This document shows, piece by piece, positions 34,762 to 43,913 of a DNA stretch of 64,000 nucleotides (its first letter is position 1; the number at the start of each line of letters is the position of its first letter). Origin of the DNA: Comamonas koreensis (GTDB lineage Bacteria > Pseudomonadota > Gammaproteobacteria > Burkholderiales > Burkholderiaceae_C); NCBI RefSeq assembly GCF_021026195.1, contig NZ_JAJNCT010000010.1, positions 62,001 through 126,000 of the forward strand. Direction: 5' to 3'. The position numbers and the translations under genes were made by a program. Below the pieces are notes generated by a model. The model was not told the origin of the DNA. It saw nothing but the letters and a program-made list of their open reading frames with translations, and did not search any database.

Positions 34762-35694
34762 TTACAGCTTGCTGGCCATCTCGGGCACGGCGTCGAACAG
34801 GTCAGCCACCAGGCCGTAATCGGCCACGCTGAAGATCGGCGCTTCTTCGTCCTTGTTGATCGCCACGATCACCTTGGAGTCCTTCATGCCCGCCAAGTGC
34901 TGGATGGCGCCGGAGATGCCCGCTGCCACATACAGCTGGGGCGCTACGATCTTGCCGGTCTGGCCCACTTGCAGGTCGTTGGGCGCGTAGCCCGCGTCCA
35001 CCGCAGCGCGGCTGGCGCCAATGGCTGCGCCCAGCTTGTCGGCCAGCGGGGTCATCACTTCGTTGAACTTCTCGGCGCTGCCCAGCGCGCGACCACCGGA
35101 GACGATGATCTTGGCGGCCGTCAGCTCGGGGCGGTCGTTCTTGGTCACTTCGCGGCCCACAAAGCTGCTCTTGCCGCTGTCGGCAACGGCTGCTGCGTTT
35201 TCGACCGCAGCCGAGCCACCGGTGGCAGCGGCGGCATCAAAGCCGGTGCCGCGCACGGTGATGACCTTGGTGGCATCGGTCGATTGCACGGTGGCAATGG
35301 CATTGCCCGCGTAGATGGGGCGCTCGAAGGTGTCAGCGCTCACCACCTTGGTGATGTCGCTGATCTGGGCGACGTCAAGCTTGGCTGCGACGCGCGGGGC
35401 GACGTTCTTGCCCGATGCGGTGGCAGGCGCCAGGATGTGGCTGTAGTTGCCGGCAATAGCCAGCACTTGCGCGGCCAGGTTTTCAGCGAGGCCGTCTTTG
35501 AGTGCCGGGCCTTCGGCCAGGATGACTTTGGCAACGCCGGCGATCTGCGCTGCGGCTTGGGCTGCAGCTGCTGCGCCTTCGCCTGCGACCAGCACATGCA
35601 CATCACCACCGCAAGCCAGGGCTGCGGTGACGGTGTTGAGCGTGGCGGTCTTGATCGTTTGGTTGTCGTGTTCTGCAATAACGAGTGCGGTCAT
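34762..35694 (-). CDS. etfA: Electron transfer flavoprotein alpha subunit
   Basis: The 310-residue protein has the ETF alpha architecture: an N-terminal domain ([20 protein letters not shown]) and the C-terminal FAD-binding domain with the signature [20 protein letters not shown] followed by [20 protein letters not shown]. With EtfB it forms a soluble heterodimer that accepts electrons from acyl-CoA dehydrogenases and passes them to ETF:ubiquinone oxidoreductase. Several dehydrogenase genes of this window are its likely donors. It follows etfB by 25 bp with an AAAGGA site. Confidence 0.97.
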   Translation of the reverse strand: MTALVIAEHDNQTIKTATLNTVTAALACGGDVHVLVAGEGAAAAAQAAAQIAGVAKVILAEGPALKDGLAENLAAQVLAIAGNYSHILAPATASGKNVAPRVAAKLDVAQISDITKVVSADTFERPIYAGNAIATVQSTDATKVITVRGTGFDAAAATGGSAAVENAAAVADSGKSSFVGREVTKNDRPELTAAKIIVSGGRALGSAEKFNEVMTPLADKLGAAIGASRAAVDAGYAPNDLQVGQTGKIVAPQLYVAAGISGAIQHLAGMKDSKVIVAINKDEEAPIFSVADYGLVADLFDAVPEMASKL

Positions 35695-35719
35695 TTTGGT
35701 ATTCCTTTGAGCGGCAGGC

Positions 35720-36469
35720 TTAGATTACTTTTGCTTCGTTCTTGAGCTTGTCGATCAAGGTGGCCACATCGGGCACCTTCACGCCTGCGCCGCGCTTGGC
35801 GGGTTCTTCCACCTTCAAGGTCTTCAGGCGCGGGCTCACGTCCACACCCAGGTCTTCTGGCTTCAACGTGTCGAGCTGCTTTTTCTTGGCCTTCATGATG
35901 TTGGGCAATGTGACGTAGCGCGGCTCGTTCAGGCGCAGGTCGGTGGTGATGACGGCGGGCAGGGACAGGGACAGGGTCTCCAGGCCCCCGTCCACTTCAC
36001 GCGTCACATTGACCTTGTCGCCAGCGACTTCGACCTTGGAGGCGAAGGTGGCCTGGGGCAGATCGCCCAACGCTGCCAGCATCTGGCCGGTCTGGTTGGC
36101 GTCGTCGTCAATGGCTTGCTTGCCGCAGATCACGAGGCCTGGCTGCTCCTTGTCGACCAGGGCCTTCAGGAGCTTGGCGACAGCCAGCGGTTGCAGCTCT
36201 TCTGCGGTTTCCACCAGGATGGCGCGGTCGGCACCAATGGCCATCGCCGTGCGCAGGGTCTCCTGGCACTGGGTGACACCGCAGCTGACGGCGATGATCT
36301 CGGTCACGACGCCCTTTTCCTTCAATCGCACGGCCTCTTCCACCGCGATTTCATCAAAGGGGTTCATCGACATCTTCACGTTCGCAATGTCCACACCCGA
36401 GCCATCGCTCTTGACGCGCACCTTGACGTTGTAGTCCACCACGCGTTTGACGGGTACCAGTACTTTCAT
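35720..36469 (-). CDS. etfB: Electron transfer flavoprotein beta subunit
   Basis: The 249-residue protein starts [20 protein letters not shown], the standard EtfB opening, and carries the family signature [20 protein letters not shown] and [20 protein letters not shown]. It binds AMP and docks with EtfA. It is the promoter-proximal gene of etfBA; a large palindrome about 100 bp upstream may be the operator controlling the operon. AGGAG lies before the ATG. Confidence 0.97.
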   Translation of the reverse strand: MKVLVPVKRVVDYNVKVRVKSDGSGVDIANVKMSMNPFDEIAVEEAVRLKEKGVVTEIIAVSCGVTQCQETLRTAMAIGADRAILVETAEELQPLAVAKLLKALVDKEQPGLVICGKQAIDDDANQTGQMLAALGDLPQATFASKVEVAGDKVNVTREVDGGLETLSLSLPAVITTDLRLNEPRYVTLPNIMKAKKKQLDTLKPEDLGVDVSPRLKTLKVEEPAKRGAGVKVPDVATLIDKLKNEAKVI

Positions 36470-36565
36470 AAACCTCGACTCCTGAGTTGTTCAATAGGTT
36501 TGCGCCAGTGGCAGCGCTTGGGCGCTGCCACGCAGCCATGGGCATGGATCAGGCCATCATCGCAC

Positions 36566-36589
36566 AAAAATGCACGACCGTGCTTTTTT
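36566..36589. promoter_or_regulatory. Palindromic operator candidate upstream of etfBA
   Basis: A 24-bp imperfect palindrome has arms AAAAATGCACG and CGTGCTTTTTT around a 2-bp centre, with one mismatched pair. It lies about 97 bp upstream of the etfB start. The shape fits a TetR-type regulator of fatty or branched-acid oxidation, but the regulator gene is not in this window. Confidence 0.5.
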
Positions 36590-36670
36590 GTAGCCAAGCG
36601 GCTCATAACGACCAATTATCGGCGCATCGCTGCGCACCAGCCTCCATTTTCCGCACAAGTTGGCGGTTCA

Positions 36671-37945
36671 TCAGCCCTGGCTGGCAGGTATTGCACCACC
36701 GCTATTGTTCTGGATATGCAAAACACGTTGCGGGAACGGAATCTCGATCTTGGCGGCGCGCAGGCCCTCGAGCACGGCAATATTGACCGCTGACTTCACA
36801 TTGGCCTGCCCGTTCATCGGATCGTTGATGTAGAAGCTCAGGCTGAACTCCAGCCCGTCAGGGGCGAAATTCACCAGGAACACCGAGGGCTCGGGCTTGG
36901 CCAGCACCCGCGCCTGCGCCAATGCAGCATTCGTCAACACCTCGCGCACCTGGGCGACATCGCTGTCGGCGCCGACGACGATCTGGGTGGTCAGGTTGAA
37001 CTTCTGGTCGGCATCGGTGAGGTTTTCCACCCGCTGGGTGATCAAGGTCTCATTGGGGACAATCGACTCGCGTCCGTTGGAGGCGCGGATGACGGTGTAG
37101 CGCGTGCGGATGTCGGTGATACGGCCTTCGAAGCCATCGACGCGCACGTTGTCGCCAATGCGCAAGGCCCGCTCGATCAGCACCAGAAAGCCGCTGACAT
37201 AGTTGGAGGCGATCTTCTGCATGCCAAAACCCAGGCCCACACCAAAGGCACCGCCCAGCACCGACAGCGCCGTCAGATCGACCCCGACCAGGGACAGTGC
37301 CACCAGCAGGCCGATGGTGATCAGCAGCATGCGCGTGAGATTGACGGCCATCTTGCGCATCGACAGGTCCTTGACCATGTCGTCGATCACGCGCTGCTCG
37401 AAGGTGGTCGAAATCCACAGCACCACCAGCATCACCATGCCCACCGATATCGCCCCCTGGAACAGTTCCAGCACCGAGATCGACGTCTTGCCAAAGGCGA
37501 ACTGCACGGCATCGAGCTGCGCCATGACCTGCGGCAGCACACCCAGAATGCCCAGCACCGCCACACCCCAGGCCAGCCACGAGAAGATGCGCTCAATCAG
37601 GCGCACCAGGGTAGAGTTGGGAAAGGTCTTGGCCAGCACCCGGGCCACCAGGCGGATCACCGCCAGCGACAGCAGAATCTGCACCGCCAGCCGCAGCAAG
37701 AACACCGGCTGGTAATGCTCTACCAGCATGCGGGCCGCTGCAGTGAACAGCAGGGCCAACAGCGGGAAAAGCGCCCCGCCCCAAGCCGTTTTGCCAAACC
37801 ATACCGATGGCTTGCCATCATCGCGGTGGCGGTAAAAGCTGCGCGTCAGCAACCAGGCCAGGCCAATGCAAATCACCAGAACAGCCAGTTCCTGCCAGGT
37901 GCTGGCCTGCTCAAAGTCCTGAAGTAAACGATCAAAGATATCCAT
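36671..37945 (-). CDS. MscS-family mechanosensitive channel (extended N-terminus)
   Basis: The 424-residue protein has about five to six N-terminal hydrophobic segments (residues 15-215) and then the conserved MscS pore and cytoplasmic region: LSVLGGAFGVGLGFGMQKIA, SNYVSGFLVLIERALRIGDN, VRVDGFEGRITDIRTRYTVI and SNGRESIVPNETLI. Such channels open under membrane tension and release solutes at osmotic downshock. The protein is longer than E. coli MscS and resembles YbdG/YnaI-like members. It stands alone between etfB and the enoyl-CoA hydratase gene, all on the minus strand. Confidence 0.9.
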   Translation of the reverse strand: MDIFDRLLQDFEQASTWQELAVLVICIGLAWLLTRSFYRHRDDGKPSVWFGKTAWGGALFPLLALLFTAAARMLVEHYQPVFLLRLAVQILLSLAVIRLVARVLAKTFPNSTLVRLIERIFSWLAWGVAVLGILGVLPQVMAQLDAVQFAFGKTSISVLELFQGAISVGMVMLVVLWISTTFEQRVIDDMVKDLSMRKMAVNLTRMLLITIGLLVALSLVGVDLTALSVLGGAFGVGLGFGMQKIASNYVSGFLVLIERALRIGDNVRVDGFEGRITDIRTRYTVIRASNGRESIVPNETLITQRVENLTDADQKFNLTTQIVVGADSDVAQVREVLTNAALAQARVLAKPEPSVFLVNFAPDGLEFSLSFYINDPMNGQANVKSAVNIAVLEGLRAAKIEIPFPQRVLHIQNNSGGAIPASQG

Positions 37946-38078
37946 GCGCCGGTCTCATAGGGTCCAAAAAAAGCATACGCGCAAGCATATGCTGGTTCCG
38001 TACCGTATCACCGATAGGGCGCTGCCGTTTGTAGGAGCGGCAGAGTTCCTGGGACGCGCGGCTGAGTGCAGCCTGAGG

Positions 38079-38858
38079 CTAAGACCAGACCGGTTTGCGC
38101 TTTTGCGCAAAGGCCTGCGCGCCTTCTTGCGCGTTGCCGTCCATCATGTTGGAGGCCATGCACTGGCTGGCTACCTGGTAGGCCGCTTCGATACCCAGCT
38201 CCCGCTGCTGGTAGACCAAGGCCTTGCCCATGCGCACGGCAGCAGCGGGCTTGCTGACGATGGCAGCCACCAGCGTTTCCAGCTCCGCATCCAGCTGCTC
38301 GGGCGTAGCCACCCGGTTGACCAGACCCTGGGCCAGCGCCTGCTCGGCGCTGATGAATTCGCCGGTCAGCAGCATCTCCATCGCCTGCTTGATGGGCATG
38401 TTGCGCACCAGGGGCACGCTGGGCGTGGCGCAGAACAGGCCGTACTGGATGCCGCTGGTGGCAAAGCTGGCCTCGCTGCTGGCAACAGCCAGGTCACACT
38501 GCGCCACCAGTTGGCAGCCGGCGGCGGTCGCCATGCCTTGCACGCGCGCAATGACCGGCACCGGCAACTTCTGGATCGCCATCATCACCAGGCTACAGCG
38601 GTTGAACAGGTCCTGGTACCAGGCGCGATCAGGATGGGCCGCCATGTCCTTGAGGTTGTGGCCCGCGCAAAAGGCCCGGCCCTGCGCGGCCAGCACCACC
38701 ACGCGCACCGATGGATCCTGCGCAATGGCGGCCAGTGCTGCGCGCAAGGCCGCCAACATCTCATCGCCCAGCGCATTGAAGCGCGCCGCATCGTTCATGC
38801 ACAAGGTCACCACGCCGCGCGCATCGCGGGTCTGCACAAGCAGGTTGCTGTCCGTCAT
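38079..38858 (-). CDS. Enoyl-CoA hydratase/isomerase family protein
   Basis: The 259-residue crotonase-fold protein shows CAGHNLKDMAAHPDRAWYQD as the oxyanion-hole loop, MAIQKLPVPVIARVQGMATA, and AGCQLVAQCDLAVASSEASF. The position where hydratases carry catalytic Glu reads TSGIQYGLFCATPSV, so one or both catalytic Glu appear to be replaced; it may act as an isomerase or hydrolase rather than a classical hydratase. It follows the HDAC-like gene by 21 bp on the same strand, so the two probably form an operon. It could supply an additional step in acyl-CoA breakdown. Confidence 0.85.
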   Translation of the reverse strand: MTDSNLLVQTRDARGVVTLCMNDAARFNALGDEMLAALRAALAAIAQDPSVRVVVLAAQGRAFCAGHNLKDMAAHPDRAWYQDLFNRCSLVMMAIQKLPVPVIARVQGMATAAGCQLVAQCDLAVASSEASFATSGIQYGLFCATPSVPLVRNMPIKQAMEMLLTGEFISAEQALAQGLVNRVATPEQLDAELETLVAAIVSKPAAAVRMGKALVYQQRELGIEAAYQVASQCMASNMMDGNAQEGAQAFAQKRKPVWS

Positions 38859-38879
38859 TGCCAGGTCCTCAGAAGGTGT

Positions 38880-39833
38880 TTACAGATCGGCGAGCACGCG
38901 GATATGGGCTTCCACGCTGGCCGCGAGTGGCGCCATCACATAGCCGCCTTCCAGACAAGAGACGATGCGGCCCTTGCTGAAGCGCCGCGCAATGTCCTTT
39001 ACGCGGTGCGTGATCCAGGCGTAGTCGGCCTCAACCATGCCGAGCTGGCCCATGTCGTCTTCGCGGTGGGCATCAAAGCCCGCGCTGATGAAGATCATCT
39101 CGGGTTTGAATTCTTCCAGGCGCGGGATCCAGTAGGTCTCGACGATCTCGCGGATGTCCATGCCCTTGGTATAGGCCGGTACCGGCACATTGAGCATATT
39201 GGCCGCCGGGTCCTTGTCGCCCGAATGCGGGTAGAACGGGTGCTGGAAAATGCCCACCATCAGAATATGCGGGTCGCCCGCGCAAATGTCTTCGGTGCCA
39301 TTGCCGTGGTGCACATCAAAATCAACAATCGCTACGCGCTTGAGCTGGTGGCGCATCAGCGCGTATTTGGCGGCCACCGCGACATTGTTGAAAAAACAAA
39401 AGCCCATGGCCTGCTTGCGCGTTGCATGGTGGCCCGGGGGGCGCACGGCGCAAAAGGCGTTTTCCATCTCGCCGCTGATCACCGCATCGGTAGCCGCCAG
39501 CGCCGCACCGCAGGCCCGCAGCGCGGCATTCCAGGTGGCGCCGTTGACGGCAGTGTCGGTGTCCAGCATCAGCGTTTCCGGGCCGCCAATGGCTTGGTTG
39601 TCGGCCGCCATTTCGGACAGCCCGCGTATCGATGCAATATGCAGGCGCTCATGGCCCAGCTCCAGATCGGACATGCTGGCCTTGGGCGCGTCGCGCCGGT
39701 CCAACGCATCTCCCACCCCGGTGATCAGCAGGCGGTCTTCAATCGCATCCAGGCGGGCAGCGCATTCCGGGTGGGCAGGTCCCATGTCGTGCAGCCAGCA
39801 ATCACGATGGCTGAAATAACCTGTCTTGGACAC
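38880..39833 (-). CDS. HDAC-family (class II-like) deacetylase / amidohydrolase
   Basis: The 317-residue protein is a zinc amidohydrolase of the histone deacetylase superfamily (bacterial HDAC-like, acetylpolyamine amidohydrolase group). The His-His pair and metal ligands are visible in CAVRPPGHHATRKQAMGFCF, VAIVDFDVHHGNGTEDI and FISAGFDAHREDDMGQLG. In bacteria these enzymes deacetylate polyamines, acetoin-type substrates or acetyl-lysine. The start is the GTG at 39833 with AAGGAGA upstream. It is the first gene of a two-gene leftward unit with the enoyl-CoA hydratase and is divergent from the MoxR gene across 43 bp. Confidence 0.9.
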   Translation of the reverse strand: MSKTGYFSHRDCWLHDMGPAHPECAARLDAIEDRLLITGVGDALDRRDAPKASMSDLELGHERLHIASIRGLSEMAADNQAIGGPETLMLDTDTAVNGATWNAALRACGAALAATDAVISGEMENAFCAVRPPGHHATRKQAMGFCFFNNVAVAAKYALMRHQLKRVAIVDFDVHHGNGTEDICAGDPHILMVGIFQHPFYPHSGDKDPAANMLNVPVPAYTKGMDIREIVETYWIPRLEEFKPEMIFISAGFDAHREDDMGQLGMVEADYAWITHRVKDIARRFSKGRIVSCLEGGYVMAPLAASVEAHIRVLADL

Positions 39834-39876
39834 AGTTTTCGTCTCCTTAACTGCCTTTGTCGTTTATTGTGCTGGT

Positions 39877-40797
39877 ATGCAGACACAGCACACCATACAA
39901 AAATTATTGACTCAGCTTAACACGGTGATTGTGGGGAAACCGGCGCAGGTTCAGGATTGTCTGACTTGTTTGCTGGCGGGAGGACATCTGCTGATTGAAG
40001 ACGTACCAGGCGTGGGCAAGACCACGCTGTCGCATGCGCTGGCCCGCACCTTGGGCCTGCAGTTTGCGCGGGTGCAATTCACTGCAGACCTGATGCCCAG
40101 CGACTTGACCGGCGTGTCGGTCTATGAGCGTGAGCAGCAGGCATTTGTGTTTCATCCCGGCCCCGTGTTCACCCAGGTTTTGCTGGCCGATGAGATCAAC
40201 CGCGCCAGCCCCAAGACGCAAAGCGCGCTCTTGGAGGCCATGGAAGAAAAGCAGGTAACGGTCGAGGGCGCCACGCGCCCGCTGCCCCAGCCTTTCTTCG
40301 TCATTGCCACCCAGAACCCGCTCGACCAGTTGGGCACCTATGCGCTGCCGGAGAGCCAGTTGGACCGCTTCCTGATGCGCATCTCCTTGGGCTACCCCGA
40401 CCAGGCGGCCGAGTTCCAGCTGCTGGCCGGCCAGGGCCACCGCGATATCGCCAACCAATTGCCGGCGCTCACCTCTGCGGTGGAGCTGAAGTTCCTGCAG
40501 CAGGAAGTGAGCAGCGTGCGCGCCAGCGATGCGCTGATCCACTATGTGCAGGCGCTGATCGCCGCCACGCGCTCGGGCAAATGGTTTGTGCAGGGCCTGT
40601 CCCCGCGCGCAGGCATTGGCCTCATCCGTGCCGCCAAGGCGCAGGCCTTGATCCACGGCCGCGACTATGTGGCGCCCGATGATGTGCAGGCCATCCTGCC
40701 GCAGACCACGGCGCACCGGATGGTGCCCGTGAGCACCTCGGGACGCAGCGCCGTTGAGCAGGTCCGCGCGATGATGGACAGCGTGGCGCTGCAGTAG
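39877..40797 (+). CDS. MoxR-family AAA+ ATPase
   Basis: The protein is 306 residues from the ATG at 39877. Walker A is EDVPGVGKTTLSHALAR, Walker B is LLADEINRASPKTQSALLEA, sensor 1 is FVIATQNPLDQLGTYALPES, and the C-terminal lid carries QGLSPRAGIGLIRAAKAQAL. MoxR ATPases act as chaperones that mature or insert metal-containing or secreted complexes. It leads the conserved moxR-DUF58-transglutaminase operon. A longer start at 39826 overlaps the HDAC gene and is unlikely. The ribosome-binding site is weak. Confidence 0.93.
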   Translation: MQTQHTIQKLLTQLNTVIVGKPAQVQDCLTCLLAGGHLLIEDVPGVGKTTLSHALARTLGLQFARVQFTADLMPSDLTGVSVYEREQQAFVFHPGPVFTQVLLADEINRASPKTQSALLEAMEEKQVTVEGATRPLPQPFFVIATQNPLDQLGTYALPESQLDRFLMRISLGYPDQAAEFQLLAGQGHRDIANQLPALTSAVELKFLQQEVSSVRASDALIHYVQALIAATRSGKWFVQGLSPRAGIGLIRAAKAQALIHGRDYVAPDDVQAILPQTTAHRMVPVSTSGRSAVEQVRAMMDSVALQ

Positions 40798-40798
40798 C

Positions 40799-41812
40799 GT
40801 GAACGCCCGCTTCGCCGCTGCCGGGCAGCCGGCCTACAACCCTTTTCTGCGGCTGCGCCAGCGCATGCGCCAGTGGTGGCTGGCCCATTTGCCCAGCGCC
40901 AGCAGCCATGCCATCAGCCGCCGCAACCTCTACCTGCTGCCCACCCGCGCCGGCTGGATGCTGGCGCTCACCTTGCTGGTGCTGCTGGTCACCAGCATCA
41001 ACTTTCAGCTCAACCTGGGTTTTTTGCTGACCTTCATGCTGACGGGCGCGGCGCTGGTGTCCGTGGGCATTGGCTACCGTAACCTGCTGGGCCTGCAGCT
41101 GGAGCTGCATGCCCCCGACGCACAGTTTGCCGGCCAGCCGCTGCGCCTGGATTTGCGCCTGGACAACCCCAGCCGCCGCAGCCGCTATGCACTGGGCATA
41201 CGCCAGTACCAAGGCCACGAACTGAGCCTAGTGGACGCAGCGGCACAGGCCACTACCCCCATGCAGCTGAGCACGCCAGCCGAGCAGCGCGGCTACCAAA
41301 GCCTGCCTGCGGTGCTGGTCGAGACGCGCTTTCCGCTCGGCGTTTTCCGCATGTGGACGGTCTTCCGCACCACCGAAAAGGCCCTGGTCTACCCCAGCCC
41401 CGAAACCAACCCTCCGCCACTGCCGCTGGGCCTGGCCGATGCAGGTGCAGGCACCAGCGCCAGCCTGCGGGCCAGCAGTGGTGAGTTTGATGGCGTGCGC
41501 AGCTACCGGCGCGGTGATCCCCTCAAGCTGGTGGTCTGGAAGAAAGCGGCCACCTCACTGGCCACTGGCACGGGCCATTTTGTGGTGCGCGACAACCAGC
41601 ACCAGGCGCAGCAAGACCTGTGGCTGGATGCCCAGCAATGCGGTCTGGCAGAACGCGAGGCCCAGCTCTCGCGCCTGACCGCCTGGGTGGTCATGGCCGA
41701 CCAGCAAGGCCTGCGCTATGGCCTGCGCTTGGGCGCCGCCCATGCGGATCTGGCAGCAGACAGCGGGCCTGAGCACCGCCAGGCCTGCCTGCGCGCACTG
41801 GCCCTGGCCTAG
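40799..41812 (+). CDS. DUF58 domain protein of the MoxR operon
   Basis: The 337-residue protein has two hydrophobic helices near the N-terminus (about residues 48-90: GWMLALTLLVLLVTSINFQL, LNLGFLLTFMLTGAALVSVG) and the DUF58 core with the signature EFDGVRSYRRGDPLKLVVWK. DUF58 proteins carry a von Willebrand A-like domain and work with MoxR ATPases. The GTG start lies 1 bp after the moxR stop, so translation is coupled. The fixed order with the transglutaminase-like gene downstream is widespread in proteobacteria. Confidence 0.9.
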   Translation: MNARFAAAGQPAYNPFLRLRQRMRQWWLAHLPSASSHAISRRNLYLLPTRAGWMLALTLLVLLVTSINFQLNLGFLLTFMLTGAALVSVGIGYRNLLGLQLELHAPDAQFAGQPLRLDLRLDNPSRRSRYALGIRQYQGHELSLVDAAAQATTPMQLSTPAEQRGYQSLPAVLVETRFPLGVFRMWTVFRTTEKALVYPSPETNPPPLPLGLADAGAGTSASLRASSGEFDGVRSYRRGDPLKLVVWKKAATSLATGTGHFVVRDNQHQAQQDLWLDAQQCGLAEREAQLSRLTAWVVMADQQGLRYGLRLGAAHADLAADSGPEHRQACLRALALA

Positions 41813-41822
41813 GAGCAACACG

Positions 41823-43907
41823 ATGCCCTCTGTGTTCAACCCTGCCCCTTCCGCAGGCGCCAGCCGCTGGTCCAGCCTGCCGCGCGAGGCACGCGATACC
41901 TTGTTTTTGCTGGCCGTCGTCGGCTGGATCCTGCTGCCGCTCACTGCCACCTTGCCACTGTGGGCCTCGGCTCTGGCTTACGCCCTGCTCGCCTGGCGCG
42001 GCCGCATTGCACTGCTGCAAAAGCCCATGCCGGGCCGCTGGCAGCTACTGGCCCTGCTGGTGCTGGTCGTCGGGCTGACCTTGCTCAGCTACCGCACCAT
42101 CCTGGGCGCCGATGCCGGCGTCACCCTGGTCAGCATGCTGCTCACGCTCAAGACCATGGAGCTGCGCGCCAAACGCGATGCGATGGTCATCTTCTTCCTG
42201 GGCTTTTTTGCGCTGATTGCCAACTTTCTGCATTCGCAGTCGCTGCTGACGGCCTTGGCGATCGCCGTCGGCCTGGTGGGCTTGCTGACAGCCCTGGTCC
42301 ATGCGCATATGCCCGTGGGCCAGCCTTCGCTCAAGTTTGCTGCCGGCCTATCGCTGAAGATGGTGGCCATCGGCGCACCGTTGACCCTGGCACTGTTTGT
42401 CTTCTTTCCCCGCATGTCACCGCTCTGGGGCGTGCCCCAGAACCCGACGGCCAAGACCGGTCTGTCCGATGAGATGACGGTGGGTACGGTGGCATCGCTG
42501 GCCCAGGACGAAGGCATTGCGTTTCGCGTCAAGTTCGATACACCACAAAACCGGCCGCCCCCTGCCAACCAGCTCTACTGGCGCGGGCCGGTGTTGTCCG
42601 ATTTCGATGGCACCACCTGGCGTGCCACACCCAGCTTTCGCAATCCCGATGACCGGATGTATGCCGACATCCGCACCGAAGGCGAGGCGCTGCGCTACGA
42701 GCTGACCCTGGAGCCCCACCAGAAGCCCTGGCTGCTGAGCCTGGACCTGACCCGGACAGCACCCGTGTTGCCTCGTGGCCGCGCCTACAGCACTGGCGAC
42801 CTGCAGTGGCTCAGCAACCGGCCCATTACCGAGGTGACCCGCATCGCGGTGGAAAGCTACACCAGCTACCGGTTTGGCATGCAGGCCGGCAACCGAGAGC
42901 TGGCCTTCAACCGCCGGCTGCCGGCCAACAGCAACCCGCGCACCCAGGCCTGGGTGGCACAGCTGGTGGCCGAGATCGGCGACCGGCCTGACCGCAGCGC
43001 GCAACTGGTGCAGCGCCTGCAGCAGCAGCTGCGCAGTGGCGGCTATACCTACACCTTGGATCCCGGCGTTTACACCGGCCAGGCCGCTGACGAGTTCTGG
43101 TTTGACCGCAAACAAGGCTTTTGCGAGCATATCTCGGCCGCCTTTGTGGTTGCGCTGCGCAGCGCCGGCGTGCCGGCGCGCATTGTGACCGGCTACCAGG
43201 GCGGCGAGGCCAACAGCGTGGATGGCTACTGGACGGTGCGCCAGGCCGACGCCCATGCCTGGGCGGAGGTGTGGCTGGGCGACGAACAAGGCTGGGTCCG
43301 CTTTGACCCGACCGGTGCCGTCAGCCCCGGCCGCATCGGCGCTGCACAACGGCTGAACACGCCCAACTTCATGGGCTTCAGCGTCAGCAATGCTGTCACC
43401 ATCAACGGCCTGCAGCGCATGCGTGCAGTCTGGGAGGCCGTCAACAACAGCTGGAACCAGTGGGTGCTGAACTACACCCAGCGCGAGCAGATGGACATGC
43501 TCAGCAAGCTGGGCCTGTCCAGCCCCAACTGGGTGGATCTGGTGCGCATTCTGGGTGGCCTGGTGCTGGCAGCAGCCCTCATCGTGGTGCTGGTGCTGCA
43601 GTACCAGCGCAGGCGCATGGACCCCTGGCTGGCCTTGTTGAGCGAGGCGCGCAAACGCCTGCGCCAGGCCGGTGTACCAGAGGCCGCACAAGGCAGCGCC
43701 ACCACGCCGCGCGCGCTGGCACGCTTGGTGCACGCCCAGGCACCCGATCTGGCGCCGGCCTTTGGCCAATGGCTCAAGGCGATGGAGCGGCAGCGCTACG
43801 CACATGCCAGCGGCCAGCCAGCGCCCAGGGCCGAGCTGGCAGCGCTTCGCAAACAATTACGACTTCTGCCCTGGTCCCGGCTGCGGGCCCTGGCAAACAA
43901 GGTATAA
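41823..43907 (+). CDS. TgpA-like membrane transglutaminase (DUF3488/DUF4129)
   Basis: The 694-residue protein has N-terminal membrane helices (about 25-230), a periplasmic transglutaminase domain (about 400-530) with the triad Cys in KQGFCEHISAAFVVALRSAG, His in RQADAHAWAEVWLG and Asp in WVRFDPTGAV, another membrane helix (LGGLVLAAALIVVLVLQYQ), and a C-terminal cytoplasmic DUF4129-like tail. It resembles Pseudomonas TgpA, an essential-type transglutaminase in that organism. It begins 10 bp after the DUF58 gene with AGGAG upstream, so MoxR, DUF58 and this protein form one unit. Confidence 0.9.
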   Translation: MPSVFNPAPSAGASRWSSLPREARDTLFLLAVVGWILLPLTATLPLWASALAYALLAWRGRIALLQKPMPGRWQLLALLVLVVGLTLLSYRTILGADAGVTLVSMLLTLKTMELRAKRDAMVIFFLGFFALIANFLHSQSLLTALAIAVGLVGLLTALVHAHMPVGQPSLKFAAGLSLKMVAIGAPLTLALFVFFPRMSPLWGVPQNPTAKTGLSDEMTVGTVASLAQDEGIAFRVKFDTPQNRPPPANQLYWRGPVLSDFDGTTWRATPSFRNPDDRMYADIRTEGEALRYELTLEPHQKPWLLSLDLTRTAPVLPRGRAYSTGDLQWLSNRPITEVTRIAVESYTSYRFGMQAGNRELAFNRRLPANSNPRTQAWVAQLVAEIGDRPDRSAQLVQRLQQQLRSGGYTYTLDPGVYTGQAADEFWFDRKQGFCEHISAAFVVALRSAGVPARIVTGYQGGEANSVDGYWTVRQADAHAWAEVWLGDEQGWVRFDPTGAVSPGRIGAAQRLNTPNFMGFSVSNAVTINGLQRMRAVWEAVNNSWNQWVLNYTQREQMDMLSKLGLSSPNWVDLVRILGGLVLAAALIVVLVLQYQRRRMDPWLALLSEARKRLRQAGVPEAAQGSATTPRALARLVHAQAPDLAPAFGQWLKAMERQRYAHASGQPAPRAELAALRKQLRLLPWSRLRALANKV

Positions 43908-43913
43908 AACCCC

